Made by a program: the position numbers and the translations under genes
From: Myxococcales bacterium
GTDB taxonomy: Bacteria > Myxococcota_A > Polyangia > Haliangiales > Haliangiaceae
Reading direction: 5' to 3'
Assembly (NCBI GenBank): GCA_016720595.1
Contig: JADKKI010000011.1
Coordinates: 62,001-126,000, forward strand
DNA length: 64,000 nt
Part shown: positions 37,485 through 46,218 of the stretch, in pieces
How the letters are laid out: each line of letters starts with the position of its first letter
How positions within the stretch are numbered: position 1 is the first letter of the stretch
Notes under the pieces: model-generated
What the model saw: only the letters and a program-made list of their open reading frames with translations
Told to the model about the DNA's origin: nothing
The model's database searches: none

Positions 37485-37991
37485 GTGGCAGAACCGTCGA
37501 AGGCACCTGTCGAGGGCGCGCAGGGGCTGTACAGCTCGTTCGACGCGTTCCTGAAGCAGGCGATCAAGGAGTACTACGACCGGGGCTGGACCACCCGGAA
37601 GGGCAACTTCATCGCCCTCCTGATCGCGTCGGGAACCACCTCGTTCGCGATGGCCAAGGACTCGGTCGTCGACGGCACCGGTACCAAGAAGATGGCGATC
37701 GGCGCGGGCCTCGTGATCGCCCTCCGGATCGGCCTCCGGTACGCGATCGGCGGCCCGCTCGGGCTCGTTCTCACCGTCGCTGCGGGCGCCTCGATGATCA
37801 GCTACTTCATCCGCAACCAGAAGGACATCATCAAGAAGGTCGGCGTCTACAAGACGGGGATCGCCGACGTCCACAAGCGGTACGACGAGGTCCAGAGCGG
37901 CTGGCGGGACGGCAAGTACAAGGATCCGGACCGGAACCTCATGATCGATGGGCTGATGAAGCAGTTCGTCCTCCAAGTAGACGAGGCGTGA
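37485..37991 (+). CDS. Small membrane protein of unknown function
   Basis: A 168-residue protein with a soluble N-terminal helix region and two or three hydrophobic segments around residues 42-58 and 66-106 (IGAGLVIALRIGLRYAIGG). A charged C-terminal helix follows. No family recognised. The GTG start is set by the TATCCT box. Its stop overlaps the next start by GTGA, so the next gene is translationally coupled. Confidence 0.75.
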   Translation: MAEPSKAPVEGAQGLYSSFDAFLKQAIKEYYDRGWTTRKGNFIALLIASGTTSFAMAKDSVVDGTGTKKMAIGAGLVIALRIGLRYAIGGPLGLVLTVAAGASMISYFIRNQKDIIKKVGVYKTGIADVHKRYDEVQSGWRDGKYKDPDRNLMIDGLMKQFVLQVDEA

Positions 37992-38890
37992 CGCCCGTCC
38001 CGTCATCCCTGCGGGGCTGGTGGGTGGGGTTGGTGGTGGTGGGAGTCGCGCTCGGCGCAGCGCTTGGGACCGCGCACGCCAAGGGTCCAGACAAGAAGCG
38101 ATCGCCTGAGGCCAAGAAGCCAGCCGAGCCCAAGGTCCCGGCGCCCGCGCCCGCCCCCGAGCCGCCCAAGGCCGAGCCGCCCAGGCCCGCACCGCCGAGG
38201 CCGGCGCCCGTCCCTGATCGGCCACCGCCCGAGTCTCGCCGGATGGTCGGCATCCTCGACGTCCGCGTCGATGGCGTGTCCGATGATCTCAAGGCCAAGT
38301 TCGAGCAGCAGCTCGAGCAGCAGCTCGATACCAACCAGTACTGGCTCTCGAACCGCGCCCAGATGCGCGACCGGATGAAGTTCTCCACCAAGTGGACGGA
38401 GGGCTGCCTGGTCGGGGACTGCCTCGTCGAGGTGCGCACGCAGACCCAGGCGCAGCTCGTGCTGCTCGCCGCGCTCAACGGCTCGGGGACGAGCTTTGGC
38501 TACGTGGTCACGCTGGTCCGCACCGACACCGGTCGCGTGCTCGCGCAGAAGTCCGAGCGCTGCGATGTCTGCACCGTCAACGAGGCGATGACCGAGGCGA
38601 CCCTCGCCACGATCGCCCTGCTCAACGAGATCCCGGCCGCGCTCCCCGACGACGCGGCCCTCAAGGCCAGCGCCCTCAAGACCGTGGTGGGCATCAACAA
38701 GCGCGAGCTCGCCACCCAGCGACGATCTCGCCGGCGGATCGGCAAGGCGCTCACGATCACCGGGCTCGCGATCGGGCTCGGCGGGACCGCGGCGGCGCTG
38801 CTGATCATGGATCACCCGAACTGGGCGATCGCGACGGCGGGGGTCGGCGGCGGTCTCGCGGCGGGCGGTGTGGTCGTGCTCACCTTCTGA
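37988..38890 (+). CDS. Exported Pro-rich membrane-anchored protein
   Basis: A 300-residue protein: signal peptide or anchor (residues 9-30), a Pro/Ala/Lys linker (32-75), then a globular domain starting RMVGILDVRVDGVSDDLKAKFE with a Cys-x4-Cys pair and CDVC. Two hydrophobic segments end the protein. The central domain resembles TolB-N-like or PEGA-associated sensor domains only loosely. GTG start overlaps the previous stop. Confidence 0.75.
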   Translation: MTPVPSSLRGWWVGLVVVGVALGAALGTAHAKGPDKKRSPEAKKPAEPKVPAPAPAPEPPKAEPPRPAPPRPAPVPDRPPPESRRMVGILDVRVDGVSDDLKAKFEQQLEQQLDTNQYWLSNRAQMRDRMKFSTKWTEGCLVGDCLVEVRTQTQAQLVLLAALNGSGTSFGYVVTLVRTDTGRVLAQKSERCDVCTVNEAMTEATLATIALLNEIPAALPDDAALKASALKTVVGINKRELATQRRSRRRIGKALTITGLAIGLGGTAAALLIMDHPNWAIATAGVGGGLAAGGVVVLTF

Positions 38891-38905
38891 CGGCGTGGTC
38901 GGTGC

Positions 38906-38911
38906 TACGGT
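38906..38911 (+). promoter_or_regulatory. TANNNT -10 box, leaderless type
   Basis: TACGGT, then 7 nt, then the ATG at 38919 of the hydrolase lipoprotein gene. Confidence 0.5.
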
Positions 38912-38918
38912 CGCCGCC

Positions 38919-40835
38919 ATGCTTCGTCAGGGTGTCGCCAACGTCGTGCCCCGGGTGCCCCGCGTGCTCGGGCTCCTCGGGCTCCTCGGCCTCGCGGCTT
39001 GCGATGACGGCAGCACGACGCAGGCGAAGTTCGCGGTGCCCGGCGCCTCGGCCGCGGACGACTTCTACGACCTGCCGTTCCCGAACGATCTGCGCCGCCA
39101 CACCGATGGCACCCTCGATCTGTCGCTGTTCCCCACCAATGCGCTGCTGGTCGATCAGATCCGCGCCGCGGCGGAGAGCCTCGATGGCTTCAGCCTGAAC
39201 GCCGCGATGTTCGCCCGGTTCACCGGGCCGCTCGATCCGGCGAGCCTCCCCGATCCGGCGGCCTCGCTCACGCCGGCGGCGTCGGTGTATCTGGTCAACG
39301 TCGATCCCGCGTCGCCCGATCGCGGCCAGCGTACGCCGATCGTCGTGACGTTCCGCGCCGTCGGCACCCAGACGATCGGCACCGACAACCTCGTGGTGCG
39401 GCCCTACCCCGGGTTCCCTCTCGACGAGGGCACCACCTACGCGCTCGTGATCACCACGCGCGTCACGAGCGCGGGCGGCGGAGCGATCGGCGCCGCACCG
39501 GAGATGACGAAGCTCGTGGGTAGTGACGCCACGGCGGAGATCGTGCACGCACGAGAGATCTATCAGCCACTGCTCGATCTCCTCGACGAGCCTGGCGATG
39601 ACGAGCGCGCGGACGTGGCCACCGCGGCCGTGTTCACCACGCAGCACGCCACCGCGATCGCCGGGGCGCTGCGCAAGGGTGTGCTCGAGGCGCCCGCCCC
39701 CGTCGCCGCCGACGTCGTGGTGTTGAACGTGCTGACCGCGATGACGGTGTTCACCGGCACGTATTCCGCGCCGAACTTCCAGGCCGGCGATCCACCGTAC
39801 AAGAACGCGCCGAGCGGCGAGGTCAAGGTCGGGGCGAGCGGCGCGGCCACACAGGTGCGCATGGAGACCCTGCGGTTCTCGCTCGCGGTCCCCGCGGGCC
39901 CGGTGCCTTCCGGCGGGTTCCCGATCGCGATCTACTCGCACGGCACCGGCGGCGACTACCTGTCGGGCGTCGACGACGGCACCGCGGAGCGGCTCGCGGT
40001 CGAGGGGATCGCGACGATCTCGATGGACCAGGTCCTCCACGGCCCGCGCAATCCCGGCGGGAACCCGGAGCTCGACTTCTTCAACTTCGGCAACGTGTTC
40101 GCCGCTCGCGACAACGCGCTCCAGGGCTACGCCGATGCGTTCTCGCAGCTCCGGCTCGCGGAGGGCATCTCGATCTCCGACGCGGGCCGCACGATCACGT
40201 TCGATCCCACCAAGGTGTTCTTCTTCGGGCACTCCCAGGGCGGGCTCACGGGCCCCGGCTTCGTCGCGTTCGAGCCGGCGTGCAAGGGCGCCGTGCTCTC
40301 GGGCACCGCCGGGCTCCTGTACCTGAACCTCCTCAACAAGACCAAGCCGCTCAACATCCCGGCGCTGGTCGAGACCTTCCTGCGTGACGAGCCCGTGGAC
40401 GAGAACAACCCGTCCTTGGCCCTCGTGCAGATGTGGGTCGAGCGCTCGGATCCGGCGAACTACGCTCCGCTGATGGTGCGGCACCCGGTGCCCGGCATCA
40501 CGCCGCGGAACATCTTCCAGACCGAGGGCTTCACGGACACCTATTCGCCGAACGTCGGGATCGAGGCGTTCGCCACCGCTCTCGGCGGAGACGTGGTCCA
40601 GGAGGCCGACCAGAAAGAGGTCCTCGGGCTCACGCTCCGCGGCCGGACGATCAAGACCGCCCCGATCACCGACAACCTCAACGGAGCGACTGCCGTGCTC
40701 GCCCAGTTCAAGCAGCGACCCGGCTCGGACGGGCACTTCGTGGTGTTCGACATTGCCGCCGCGAAGCAGCAAGCCGTGAAGTTCCTCGGTACGCTCGCCG
40801 CCACGGGCAAGGCGACGGTAGTGCCCGCCAACTGA
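38919..40835 (+). CDS. Large alpha/beta-hydrolase-like lipoprotein
   Basis: A 638-residue lipoprotein (lipobox GLAACD, Cys about residue 28). An N-terminal region with DLPFPNDLRR resembles the Ig-like domains found before bacterial lipases. The C-terminal half is an alpha/beta hydrolase with the nucleophile elbow GHSQGG (FFFGHSQGGLTG) and a possible catalytic His near the end (GHFVVF). It may be a surface esterase or lipase. The start is supported by the TACGGT box. Confidence 0.82.
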   Translation: MLRQGVANVVPRVPRVLGLLGLLGLAACDDGSTTQAKFAVPGASAADDFYDLPFPNDLRRHTDGTLDLSLFPTNALLVDQIRAAAESLDGFSLNAAMFARFTGPLDPASLPDPAASLTPAASVYLVNVDPASPDRGQRTPIVVTFRAVGTQTIGTDNLVVRPYPGFPLDEGTTYALVITTRVTSAGGGAIGAAPEMTKLVGSDATAEIVHAREIYQPLLDLLDEPGDDERADVATAAVFTTQHATAIAGALRKGVLEAPAPVAADVVVLNVLTAMTVFTGTYSAPNFQAGDPPYKNAPSGEVKVGASGAATQVRMETLRFSLAVPAGPVPSGGFPIAIYSHGTGGDYLSGVDDGTAERLAVEGIATISMDQVLHGPRNPGGNPELDFFNFGNVFAARDNALQGYADAFSQLRLAEGISISDAGRTITFDPTKVFFFGHSQGGLTGPGFVAFEPACKGAVLSGTAGLLYLNLLNKTKPLNIPALVETFLRDEPVDENNPSLALVQMWVERSDPANYAPLMVRHPVPGITPRNIFQTEGFTDTYSPNVGIEAFATALGGDVVQEADQKEVLGLTLRGRTIKTAPITDNLNGATAVLAQFKQRPGSDGHFVVFDIAAAKQQAVKFLGTLAATGKATVVPAN

Positions 40836-40846
40836 CCGGAGAGCCC

Positions 40847-41617
40847 ATGGCGCGGAAGAAGCTCGGCGAGATGTTGATCGAAGCGGGCGTCCTCGACGAG
40901 GCACGCCTGCGCTCCGCGCTCGCGGACCAGCGGCGCTGGGGGCGGTCCCTCGGCAAGACGCTCGTCGAGATGAACCTGATCGCGGAGGAGGAGCTGCTGC
41001 AGGTCCTCGGCCGCCAGCTCGGGCTTCCGGCGGCGGATCTCGATCACCTCGAGATCCCGAACTCGGTGACCTCGCTGATCTCCGACGAGATGGCGCGCCA
41101 GCACCAGATCGTGGCGTTCGATGCGCAGGGGAAGTTCCTCGACGTGGCGATGGTCGATCCCACGAACATCGGCCTGACCGACGAGCTTCGGATCAGGACC
41201 CAGCGCAACATCCGCCCGTACGTCGCGGGGCCGCGCCAGATGCAGCGCGCGCTCGCGAAGTATCACGGCGGCACCCACCGCTCGGACGCCGGCATCGGCA
41301 TCGCCTTCGATTCTCCGGACATGCTGGAGCTGCACAACCCCCCGCCTCCGGAGCGCCCCCGCCGGGCGACCCAGCAGCCCCCGAACGTCACCAACAACGA
41401 GCTGGGCAACGAGCTCCGGGGATACCCGCAGCGCACCGCCCCGCCGACGCTCTCCGGCAGCCAGCTCCGGGATGCCGAGATCGATGCCCTGCAGAACCGG
41501 ATCTCGCGGCTCGAGGCGCTGGTGGCCCGTGACGAGGAGGTGCTGCGCAAATTACTGGCACTCCTGATCGACAAGGGCGTGGCCTCGCGCGACGAGATCA
41601 TGGAGCGGCTGTCCTGA
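40847..41617 (+). CDS. Stand-alone GspE/PilB N-terminal (MshEN-like) domain protein
   Basis: A 256-residue protein. Residues 3-150 match the N-terminal domain of type II secretion/type IV pilus ATPases (KKLGEMLIEAGVLDEARLRSAL, LGKTLVEMNLIAEEELLQVLG, VDPTNIGLTDELRIRT). No ATPase domain follows; there is a Pro-rich linker and a C-terminal coiled coil (about 215-250). MshEN domains can bind cyclic-di-GMP, so it may be an adaptor. GGAG lies 5-6 nt before the ATG. Confidence 0.85.
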   Translation: MARKKLGEMLIEAGVLDEARLRSALADQRRWGRSLGKTLVEMNLIAEEELLQVLGRQLGLPAADLDHLEIPNSVTSLISDEMARQHQIVAFDAQGKFLDVAMVDPTNIGLTDELRIRTQRNIRPYVAGPRQMQRALAKYHGGTHRSDAGIGIAFDSPDMLELHNPPPPERPRRATQQPPNVTNNELGNELRGYPQRTAPPTLSGSQLRDAEIDALQNRISRLEALVARDEEVLRKLLALLIDKGVASRDEIMERLS

Positions 41618-41681
41618 CGAGCGCCCCAAGCGGACCTGTGCGCTACCCGATCGCTACCGGATCTCGTGAGGCCAAGCTCTC

Positions 41682-41687
41682 TACTGT
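41682..41687 (+). promoter_or_regulatory. TANNNT -10 box, leaderless type
   Basis: TACTGT, then 6 nt, then the ATG at 41694 of the receiver gene. Confidence 0.5.
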
Positions 41688-41693
41688 GAGTGC

Positions 41694-42044
41694 ATGCCCT
41701 CGAGACGGATCATCCTCGTCGAAGACGATCCCGACCTCCTCCGGGCGCTGACCAGGATCCTCCGCCGCGCGGGCCACGATGTGTTCGGGTGTGCGACCTC
41801 CCGCGATGCCCTGCACGAGCTGGAGCAGGCCGAACGGTTCGACCTGATGATCAGCGACCTCAACCTGGCCGAGGGCACCTGCGACGACCTGCTCGGCGAG
41901 GCCCGCCGCAGGAGCCCGAGCACCCGCCTGATGGTGCTGACCGCGGCGCTCGATCCGCCGGGGCTGGGCGAGGATGTCTCCGTGTACGCCAAGCCGATCG
42001 GTGCCGCGGAGCTCGTCCGCGTGGTGCACCAGCAGCTCGCGTAA
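41694..42044 (+). CDS. Single-domain response regulator
   Basis: A 116-residue receiver domain: EDDPD acidic pocket (residues 10-14), phospho-acceptor Asp in MISDLNLAEG (about residue 55), Thr in VLTAAL and Lys in YAKPIG. No output domain. It may pass phosphate to, or be read by, another protein; no kinase gene is adjacent. The C-terminal helix is normal in length. Confidence 0.9.
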   Translation: MPSRRIILVEDDPDLLRALTRILRRAGHDVFGCATSRDALHELEQAERFDLMISDLNLAEGTCDDLLGEARRRSPSTRLMVLTAALDPPGLGEDVSVYAKPIGAAELVRVVHQQLA

Positions 42045-42059
42045 GAGCTATCCGCAATT

Positions 42060-42078
42060 CTGCACGATGGTTGTGCAG
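42060..42078 (+). terminator. Hairpin after the receiver gene
   Basis: CTGCAC-GATGGTT-GTGCAG, a 6-bp stem 15 nt after the stop. There is no T tract, so termination is uncertain. Confidence 0.35.
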
Positions 42079-42100
42079 GAACGTGACAGCGTTGACGATG

Positions 42101-42335
42101 AGGTTGACGTGGTCGTGGTCGTGGTCGTGTAGGTTGACGGCGACGGCGGCGTGGACTTCGGCTTCCCCGTGCAACGCCAGAGAATCGTCGGTTAGTGAAG
42201 CGGAACCTGAACGAGAACCGGATGTTCCGATTTTCGGCAACGGTTCTTGGTCAACGAGGATCGCCGAGGTCCACGACACCGTCGCCGTCAACCTCCACGA
42301 CTACGTCAACCTCCACGACCACGACCACGTCACCT
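42101..42335. repeat. Imperfect inverted repeat of GTCGTG/GGTTGACG units
   Basis: The arm 42101-42155 (GGTTGACGTGGTCGTGG and GGTTGACGGCGACGG) returns in inverted orientation at 42271-42335, with one extra unit in the right arm. About 115 bp of lower-GC DNA lies between. Translated in opposite directions, both arms would give the same Val-Asn-Leu-His-Asp repeats, but no start or domain supports a gene. The whole gap 42045-42357 has no other feature. Confidence 0.7.
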
Positions 42336-42357
42336 CTCCAAGCCCTGACGTAGGCCG

Positions 42358-43842
42358 CTACTCGACGTCGCCGCCCTTGAGGCCGTGACGCTTCAAGAGC
42401 TCGCGCAGGTGATAGCGCGTGAGGCCCGCTTCCTGCGCAGATCGCGTGATGTTGCCGTCGTTGCGGAGCATGAGCGCGCCGAGGTACGCGATCTCGAACG
42501 CATCGACCACCGTCTGCTTCGCCTGCTTGAAGCCGAGGCCGGCCTTGAGCAGCGCCGCATCGAAGATCGCCGGGCCTTGCTGAACCGGCAGATCCACGCC
42601 AGCGAGCTTCGCGGCGGCGCGCTGGGCGGCCTGCGCACCGGCCTGCGCGAGATCGTGGCTGACCATCAGCGACGGTCCCATCTCGCGGCCAAACACCAGA
42701 TCCGCGCGCGTGATCACGGGGCCATCCGACAGGGCGGCCGCGCGCTCGACGACGTTGCGCATCTCGCGAACGTTGCCGGCCCACGAGTGATTCATCATCG
42801 CGGCCATCGCATCCTGCGACCACGACATGGTCATGCCGCGGCGCGAGGCGACCTCGCGGAGGAAGTGATTCGCGAGGCCCGGGATGTCCTCGCGACGCTC
42901 GCGCATCGGCGGCAGCTCGACGTGGACCACCGAGAGGCGGAAGTACAGATCCTCGCGGAACGTGCCCTTGTTGACCTCTTCGCGGAGGTCCCGGTTGGTC
43001 GCGGCCAGCACGCGGACATCGACCTTGTGGGTGCGATCGCCGCCGACCCGCTTGATCTCGCGCTGCTCGAGCACGCGCAGCAGCTTGGGCTGCAGCGTGA
43101 TGTCGAGCTCGCCGATTTCGTCGAGGAAGATCGTGCCGCCGTTGGCCTGCATGAAGCAGCCATCGTGCTGGGCGTGGGCGCCGGTGAAGCTGCCCTTCTC
43201 GTGACCGAACAGCGTGGACTCGATCAGCTCGCGCGGGATCGAGCCGCAATCGAGCACGACGAACGGCTTGGACTTGCGGCCGGAGGCGTTGTGGAGCGCG
43301 CGCGCGACCATCTCCTTGCCGGTGCCGGTCTCGCCGGTGATCAGGCAGGTCAGCTCGCTGGGGGCCACCTTCTCGAGGTGCGCGAAGATCTCGCGCATCG
43401 CCGGCGAGGCGCCGAGCATCGCGTCGAAGCGATCCTTCTTCGAGAGCTCGATCTCGACGACATCCTGGAGCGTCTGGAACTGGATGTTGGTGTGGCCGAT
43501 CCGGAAGATCGTGCCCGGGCGGAGGAACACCTCGCGGATCCGCAGCTCGCCGACGAAGATGCCGTTGCGCGAGTTGAGATCGCGCAGCCGGTATCCGTCA
43601 TCGCGCGCGCTGACCTCGAAGTGCGAGCCCGAGACCGCTTTGTCCTGCACGACCAGGTCGCTGATGATGCTGCGACCGCCGGTGACGCGCGGCTTGTTGA
43701 TCTCGACCTCTTTGCCCTGGTCGGGACCGTTGGTCACGACGAGCTTGCCCTTGCGAAGGCGGCGGACCGTGGCCCACTCGCCCTCGAACAGGGTGGTCAG
43801 CCCGGTACCGGACTCGAATGCGGACCCTTCCTCTGGCTCCAT
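42358..43842 (-). CDS. FHA-domain sigma54-dependent transcription activator
   Basis: A 494-residue enhancer-binding protein: an N-terminal FHA domain (about 35-125; [20 protein letters not shown]) that would read phospho-Thr from a Ser/Thr kinase, an AAA+ sigma54-interaction domain with Walker A GETGTGKE and Walker [10 protein letters not shown], and a C-terminal Fis-type helix-turn-helix ([24 protein letters not shown]). The sigma54-contact loop reads GSFTGA instead of GAFTGA. The ATG at 43842 is chosen because a TACGGT box lies 7 nt before it. It is a candidate regulator of the sigma54 promoters found at 49.7-62.7 kb, but nothing in the sequence proves the link. Confidence 0.93.
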   Translation of the reverse strand: MEPEEGSAFESGTGLTTLFEGEWATVRRLRKGKLVVTNGPDQGKEVEINKPRVTGGRSIISDLVVQDKAVSGSHFEVSARDDGYRLRDLNSRNGIFVGELRIREVFLRPGTIFRIGHTNIQFQTLQDVVEIELSKKDRFDAMLGASPAMREIFAHLEKVAPSELTCLITGETGTGKEMVARALHNASGRKSKPFVVLDCGSIPRELIESTLFGHEKGSFTGAHAQHDGCFMQANGGTIFLDEIGELDITLQPKLLRVLEQREIKRVGGDRTHKVDVRVLAATNRDLREEVNKGTFREDLYFRLSVVHVELPPMRERREDIPGLANHFLREVASRRGMTMSWSQDAMAAMMNHSWAGNVREMRNVVERAAALSDGPVITRADLVFGREMGPSLMVSHDLAQAGAQAAQRAAAKLAGVDLPVQQGPAIFDAALLKAGLGFKQAKQTVVDAFEIAYLGALMLRNDGNITRSAQEAGLTRYHLRELLKRHGLKGGDVE

Positions 43843-43849
43843 CACGAGC

Positions 43850-43855
43850 ACCGTA
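43850..43855 (-). promoter_or_regulatory. TANNNT -10 box deciding the activator start
   Basis: TACGGT on the minus strand, 7 nt before the ATG at 43842. It argues against the in-frame GTG at 43851, which overlaps the box. Confidence 0.5.
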
Positions 43856-43937
43856 CCACTAGTTAGAGCTTGCCCGGGAGTTCGGGGGATCTTCGTCGGG
43901 GCTCAGCGGGGCCACGTGGTCGTGGGGCAAGTTCGAG

Positions 43938-44660
43938 TCAGTTCAGCCACTTCTGCTCGTCGCGCTTGGGCGGCTTCGGCGCGCCGCCCTGGAGGACGGT
44001 CAGCTTCGCCCGCGCCCGCTGGATCCGCCACCGCTTCCACACGAGGCCCGGGCTCCAGCGCTTCGAGACCATGACCGCCGCGGTGACCATCGCGCCCGCG
44101 AACGACGCGCCCTCCTGCCACTTCTGCTGGAGCAGGACGAACACCGCGAGGAACGCGATGAAGCCGTACATCATCTGCTTGCCGGTCAGCGGCAAGACCC
44201 CGAAGATCTGGACCGGTTGGCGCGCGTAGACGATGCCGTACGCGACCACGGTGCCCCAGGTGAACGGCCCCAGGCCGTGGATCGGGACATCCGTGCCGAG
44301 CAGCTGGCCGACCCCGACCCCGACGAGGAGCCCGATGATCGAGGTGGCCGCGACGAACCGGTAGAACCGCGCCGTGCCCCAGAACCGCTCGAGGGTCGGG
44401 ACGAACATGAACATCATGAAGCCCTGGAGGAGGAGCTGGAAGAACTCGACCTCGAGGAACGGGCTGGTCAGGATCGTCCACACCCGCCCGCGCTCGAAGA
44501 TCTGCGAGGGCGAGGCGACCACGTACTCGGTGAGCGTGGCCTTGGCGGCCGGCTCGCACATCATCCAGACCAGCGACAGGCCGACCGAGATCCCAAAGAT
44601 GATCAGCGCGCCTCGCGTGATCCCGAGGCTGCTGAACTGGAACCGCCGACGCTGGCTCAC
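43938..44660 (-). CDS. Rhomboid-like membrane protein, probably inactive
   Basis: A 240-residue protein with about six hydrophobic helices. The order (RGRVWTILTSPFLEVEFFQLLLQ, a long loop with a WG/ERFWG-type motif, then Gly-rich helices) resembles rhomboids and the rhomboid-like TMEM115 group. Where a rhomboid protease has GxSGxxxG it has GPFTWGTVVAYG, and the later helix lacks the catalytic His (GASFAGAMV). It is therefore likely a non-protease membrane chaperone-like member. GTG start 6 nt after a TAAGGT box. Confidence 0.7.
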   Translation of the reverse strand: MSQRRRFQFSSLGITRGALIIFGISVGLSLVWMMCEPAAKATLTEYVVASPSQIFERGRVWTILTSPFLEVEFFQLLLQGFMMFMFVPTLERFWGTARFYRFVAATSIIGLLVGVGVGQLLGTDVPIHGLGPFTWGTVVAYGIVYARQPVQIFGVLPLTGKQMMYGFIAFLAVFVLLQQKWQEGASFAGAMVTAAVMVSKRWSPGLVWKRWRIQRARAKLTVLQGGAPKPPKRDEQKWLN

Positions 44661-44666
44661 GAGGTG

Positions 44667-44672
44667 ACCTTA
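44667..44672 (-). promoter_or_regulatory. TANNNT -10 box, leaderless type
   Basis: TAAGGT on the minus strand, 6 nt before the GTG at 44660. Confidence 0.5.
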
Positions 44673-44753
44673 GCATCCTTCCGAAAACCACAACGCCCGC
44701 CACTTCCGAAGAAGCGCGGGCGCCGGGCGACTCAGCCGACGTCGGCCGGGTCC

Positions 44754-44783
44754 GATCAGGCGAGATCAGGCGAGATCAGTCGA
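44754..44783. repeat. 10-bp direct repeat, three copies
   Basis: GATCAGGCGA at 44754 and 44764, then GATCAGTCGA at 44774, overlapping the end of the lipoprotein gene. Confidence 0.6.
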
Positions 44784-45537
44784 CCTTGACCACGACCGAG
44801 CCGAGCTCCGTGACCTTGTTCGGTCCGGCGATCGAAGCGCTCGGGATCGTCGTCATCGGGCCGAGGCCCTGCGCCGGGGTCGCCGTGTTGATCGCCTGGA
44901 CATCGACGCGATAGGTGCCCTGGAGCAAGTTGCCCGACAGACCGTAGTGCTCGCCGCACTGGAACTGGTCGTCGAACGCCATCGACGTGCCCGAGAAGGT
45001 CGACACGAGACCGACCTTGGGCACCGCACCGGTGGTGCAGTCGAGCGCCGCGTTGGTCGCGGTGTCGCGGAGATCCCAGTCGAACTGGAAGTAACCCGCG
45101 TCGGAGTACAGCGTGGTCTTGAACGGCAGATCGGCGTCGAGCACGTTCAGGAAGTAGCCATCCGGGAACCGCTCGGTGGCGGCGGCTTCGTTACGCGACG
45201 TCGACGACGCGTAGACGTTGTTGCCGCTGTCGCCGGTCAGCTCGACCCAGACCTGGTAGACGCTCGGCGGCAGCGGATCGCTGACACCGACGCCATCGTC
45301 GCAGTTGTACAGGTCGATGAACGGGGTCCCGATCAGGCGGTAGCTGGTGTCTACCTCCTGGGCGTAGACCGCCGCGGTGGTCGTGCCTGGCGGGCACGGG
45401 ATGCTCGTCCCCGCGTTGGACTTGAGGTCCCACGTGGCGTTGACGACCGCATATTCATCGTTGCTCGTGGTGATGATGCAGCCCGCAGCCTGCGAGACCA
45501 TCACCGCCATCATGCTTCCTAGGACAAGGTTCTTCAT
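44776..45537 (-). CDS. Lipoprotein of unknown function
   Basis: A 253-residue lipoprotein (lipobox QAAGCI, Cys about residue 20). The mature part is beta-rich with scattered Cys (IPCPPG, LYNCDDG, LDCTTG, FQCGEH), probably disulfide-bonded in the periplasm or at the surface. The ATG at 45537 has AAGGAAGAG upstream. The next upstream gene (45668-46147) has a similar design, a beta-rich lipoprotein with a CDD motif, and the two may be distant paralogues. Confidence 0.75.
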   Translation of the reverse strand: MKNLVLGSMMAVMVSQAAGCIITTSNDEYAVVNATWDLKSNAGTSIPCPPGTTTAAVYAQEVDTSYRLIGTPFIDLYNCDDGVGVSDPLPPSVYQVWVELTGDSGNNVYASSTSRNEAAATERFPDGYFLNVLDADLPFKTTLYSDAGYFQFDWDLRDTATNAALDCTTGAVPKVGLVSTFSGTSMAFDDQFQCGEHYGLSGNLLQGTYRVDVQAINTATPAQGLGPMTTIPSASIAGPNKVTELGSVVVKVD

Positions 45538-45667
45538 TGAGCTCTTCCTTCCGGTACGTACGTTACTAGGCCACGTATCAGACGACGCGACCGTAGGTTG
45601 CTTCACTTGTCGACACTAAGGCAATCGCCGCGCCAGCATGGTGCCCGACCCTGTGATCTCTCGCAAA

Positions 45668-46147
45668 CTACGTGCAGATACACGGCTGCTGACCACAGTA
45701 GGACACCTGCAGGATCAGCTCCACCGCGCCCAAGCTCACGGTATCACCCAGGATCACGCGACGCTGCTCTGGCGCAGGCGCGGTGTAGGTCTGTGGGTCA
45801 GCAGGGCCCTCCGCACACTCAGGTGTGACCGAAAGCAACGCCTCGCCCTCGGGTAGATCAAATCCGGTTACACCGTGGTTGTCGTCGCAGCGCCACGATG
45901 CGAACCCGCTACTCCGCCCTACCACCTCCCAATCCAGCCGAATCCGCGTCACCGGACTGGTGCCGTCCTGCCCCGAGTTGCAGTTGACGAACTTGTCTGG
46001 CAACGAGCTGCTGGCCGGGCGGAGCTTCCACGACAGCTCGACCGCACCGCCATCGACCTGCGTGCAGCCTGTGGCCGAGACCAGGGCGCACACGCCAGCG
46101 ACGACCTGTGCGATCGCACTCATGGTGGACGTGGTGACGGCCTTCAT
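45668..46147 (-). CDS. Small lipoprotein of unknown function
   Basis: A 159-residue lipoprotein: signal with lipobox SATGCT (Cys about residue 28). A beta-rich domain follows with VELSWKLRP at its start, a WRCDDNHG segment and a Cys-rich end (YCGQQPCIC). The WDL/WKL opening and CDD motif resemble the neighbouring lipoprotein at 44776. Divergent from the Tol operon. An alternative Met start lies at 46123. Confidence 0.72.
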   Translation of the reverse strand: MKAVTTSTMSAIAQVVAGVCALVSATGCTQVDGGAVELSWKLRPASSSLPDKFVNCNSGQDGTSPVTRIRLDWEVVGRSSGFASWRCDDNHGVTGFDLPEGEALLSVTPECAEGPADPQTYTAPAPEQRRVILGDTVSLGAVELILQVSYCGQQPCICT

Positions 46148-46218
46148 CCGCTGCCCATCATGCCGTCTCGTCGATTTGACCGGCAGTCGGGACGCGTGTT
46201 ATTGCCCAAAAACTCGAT

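Noticed and set aside
42251-43249. Minus-strand frame inside the sigma54 activator gene
   Set aside because: Arg/Gly/Pro-rich shadow of the activator in another frame.
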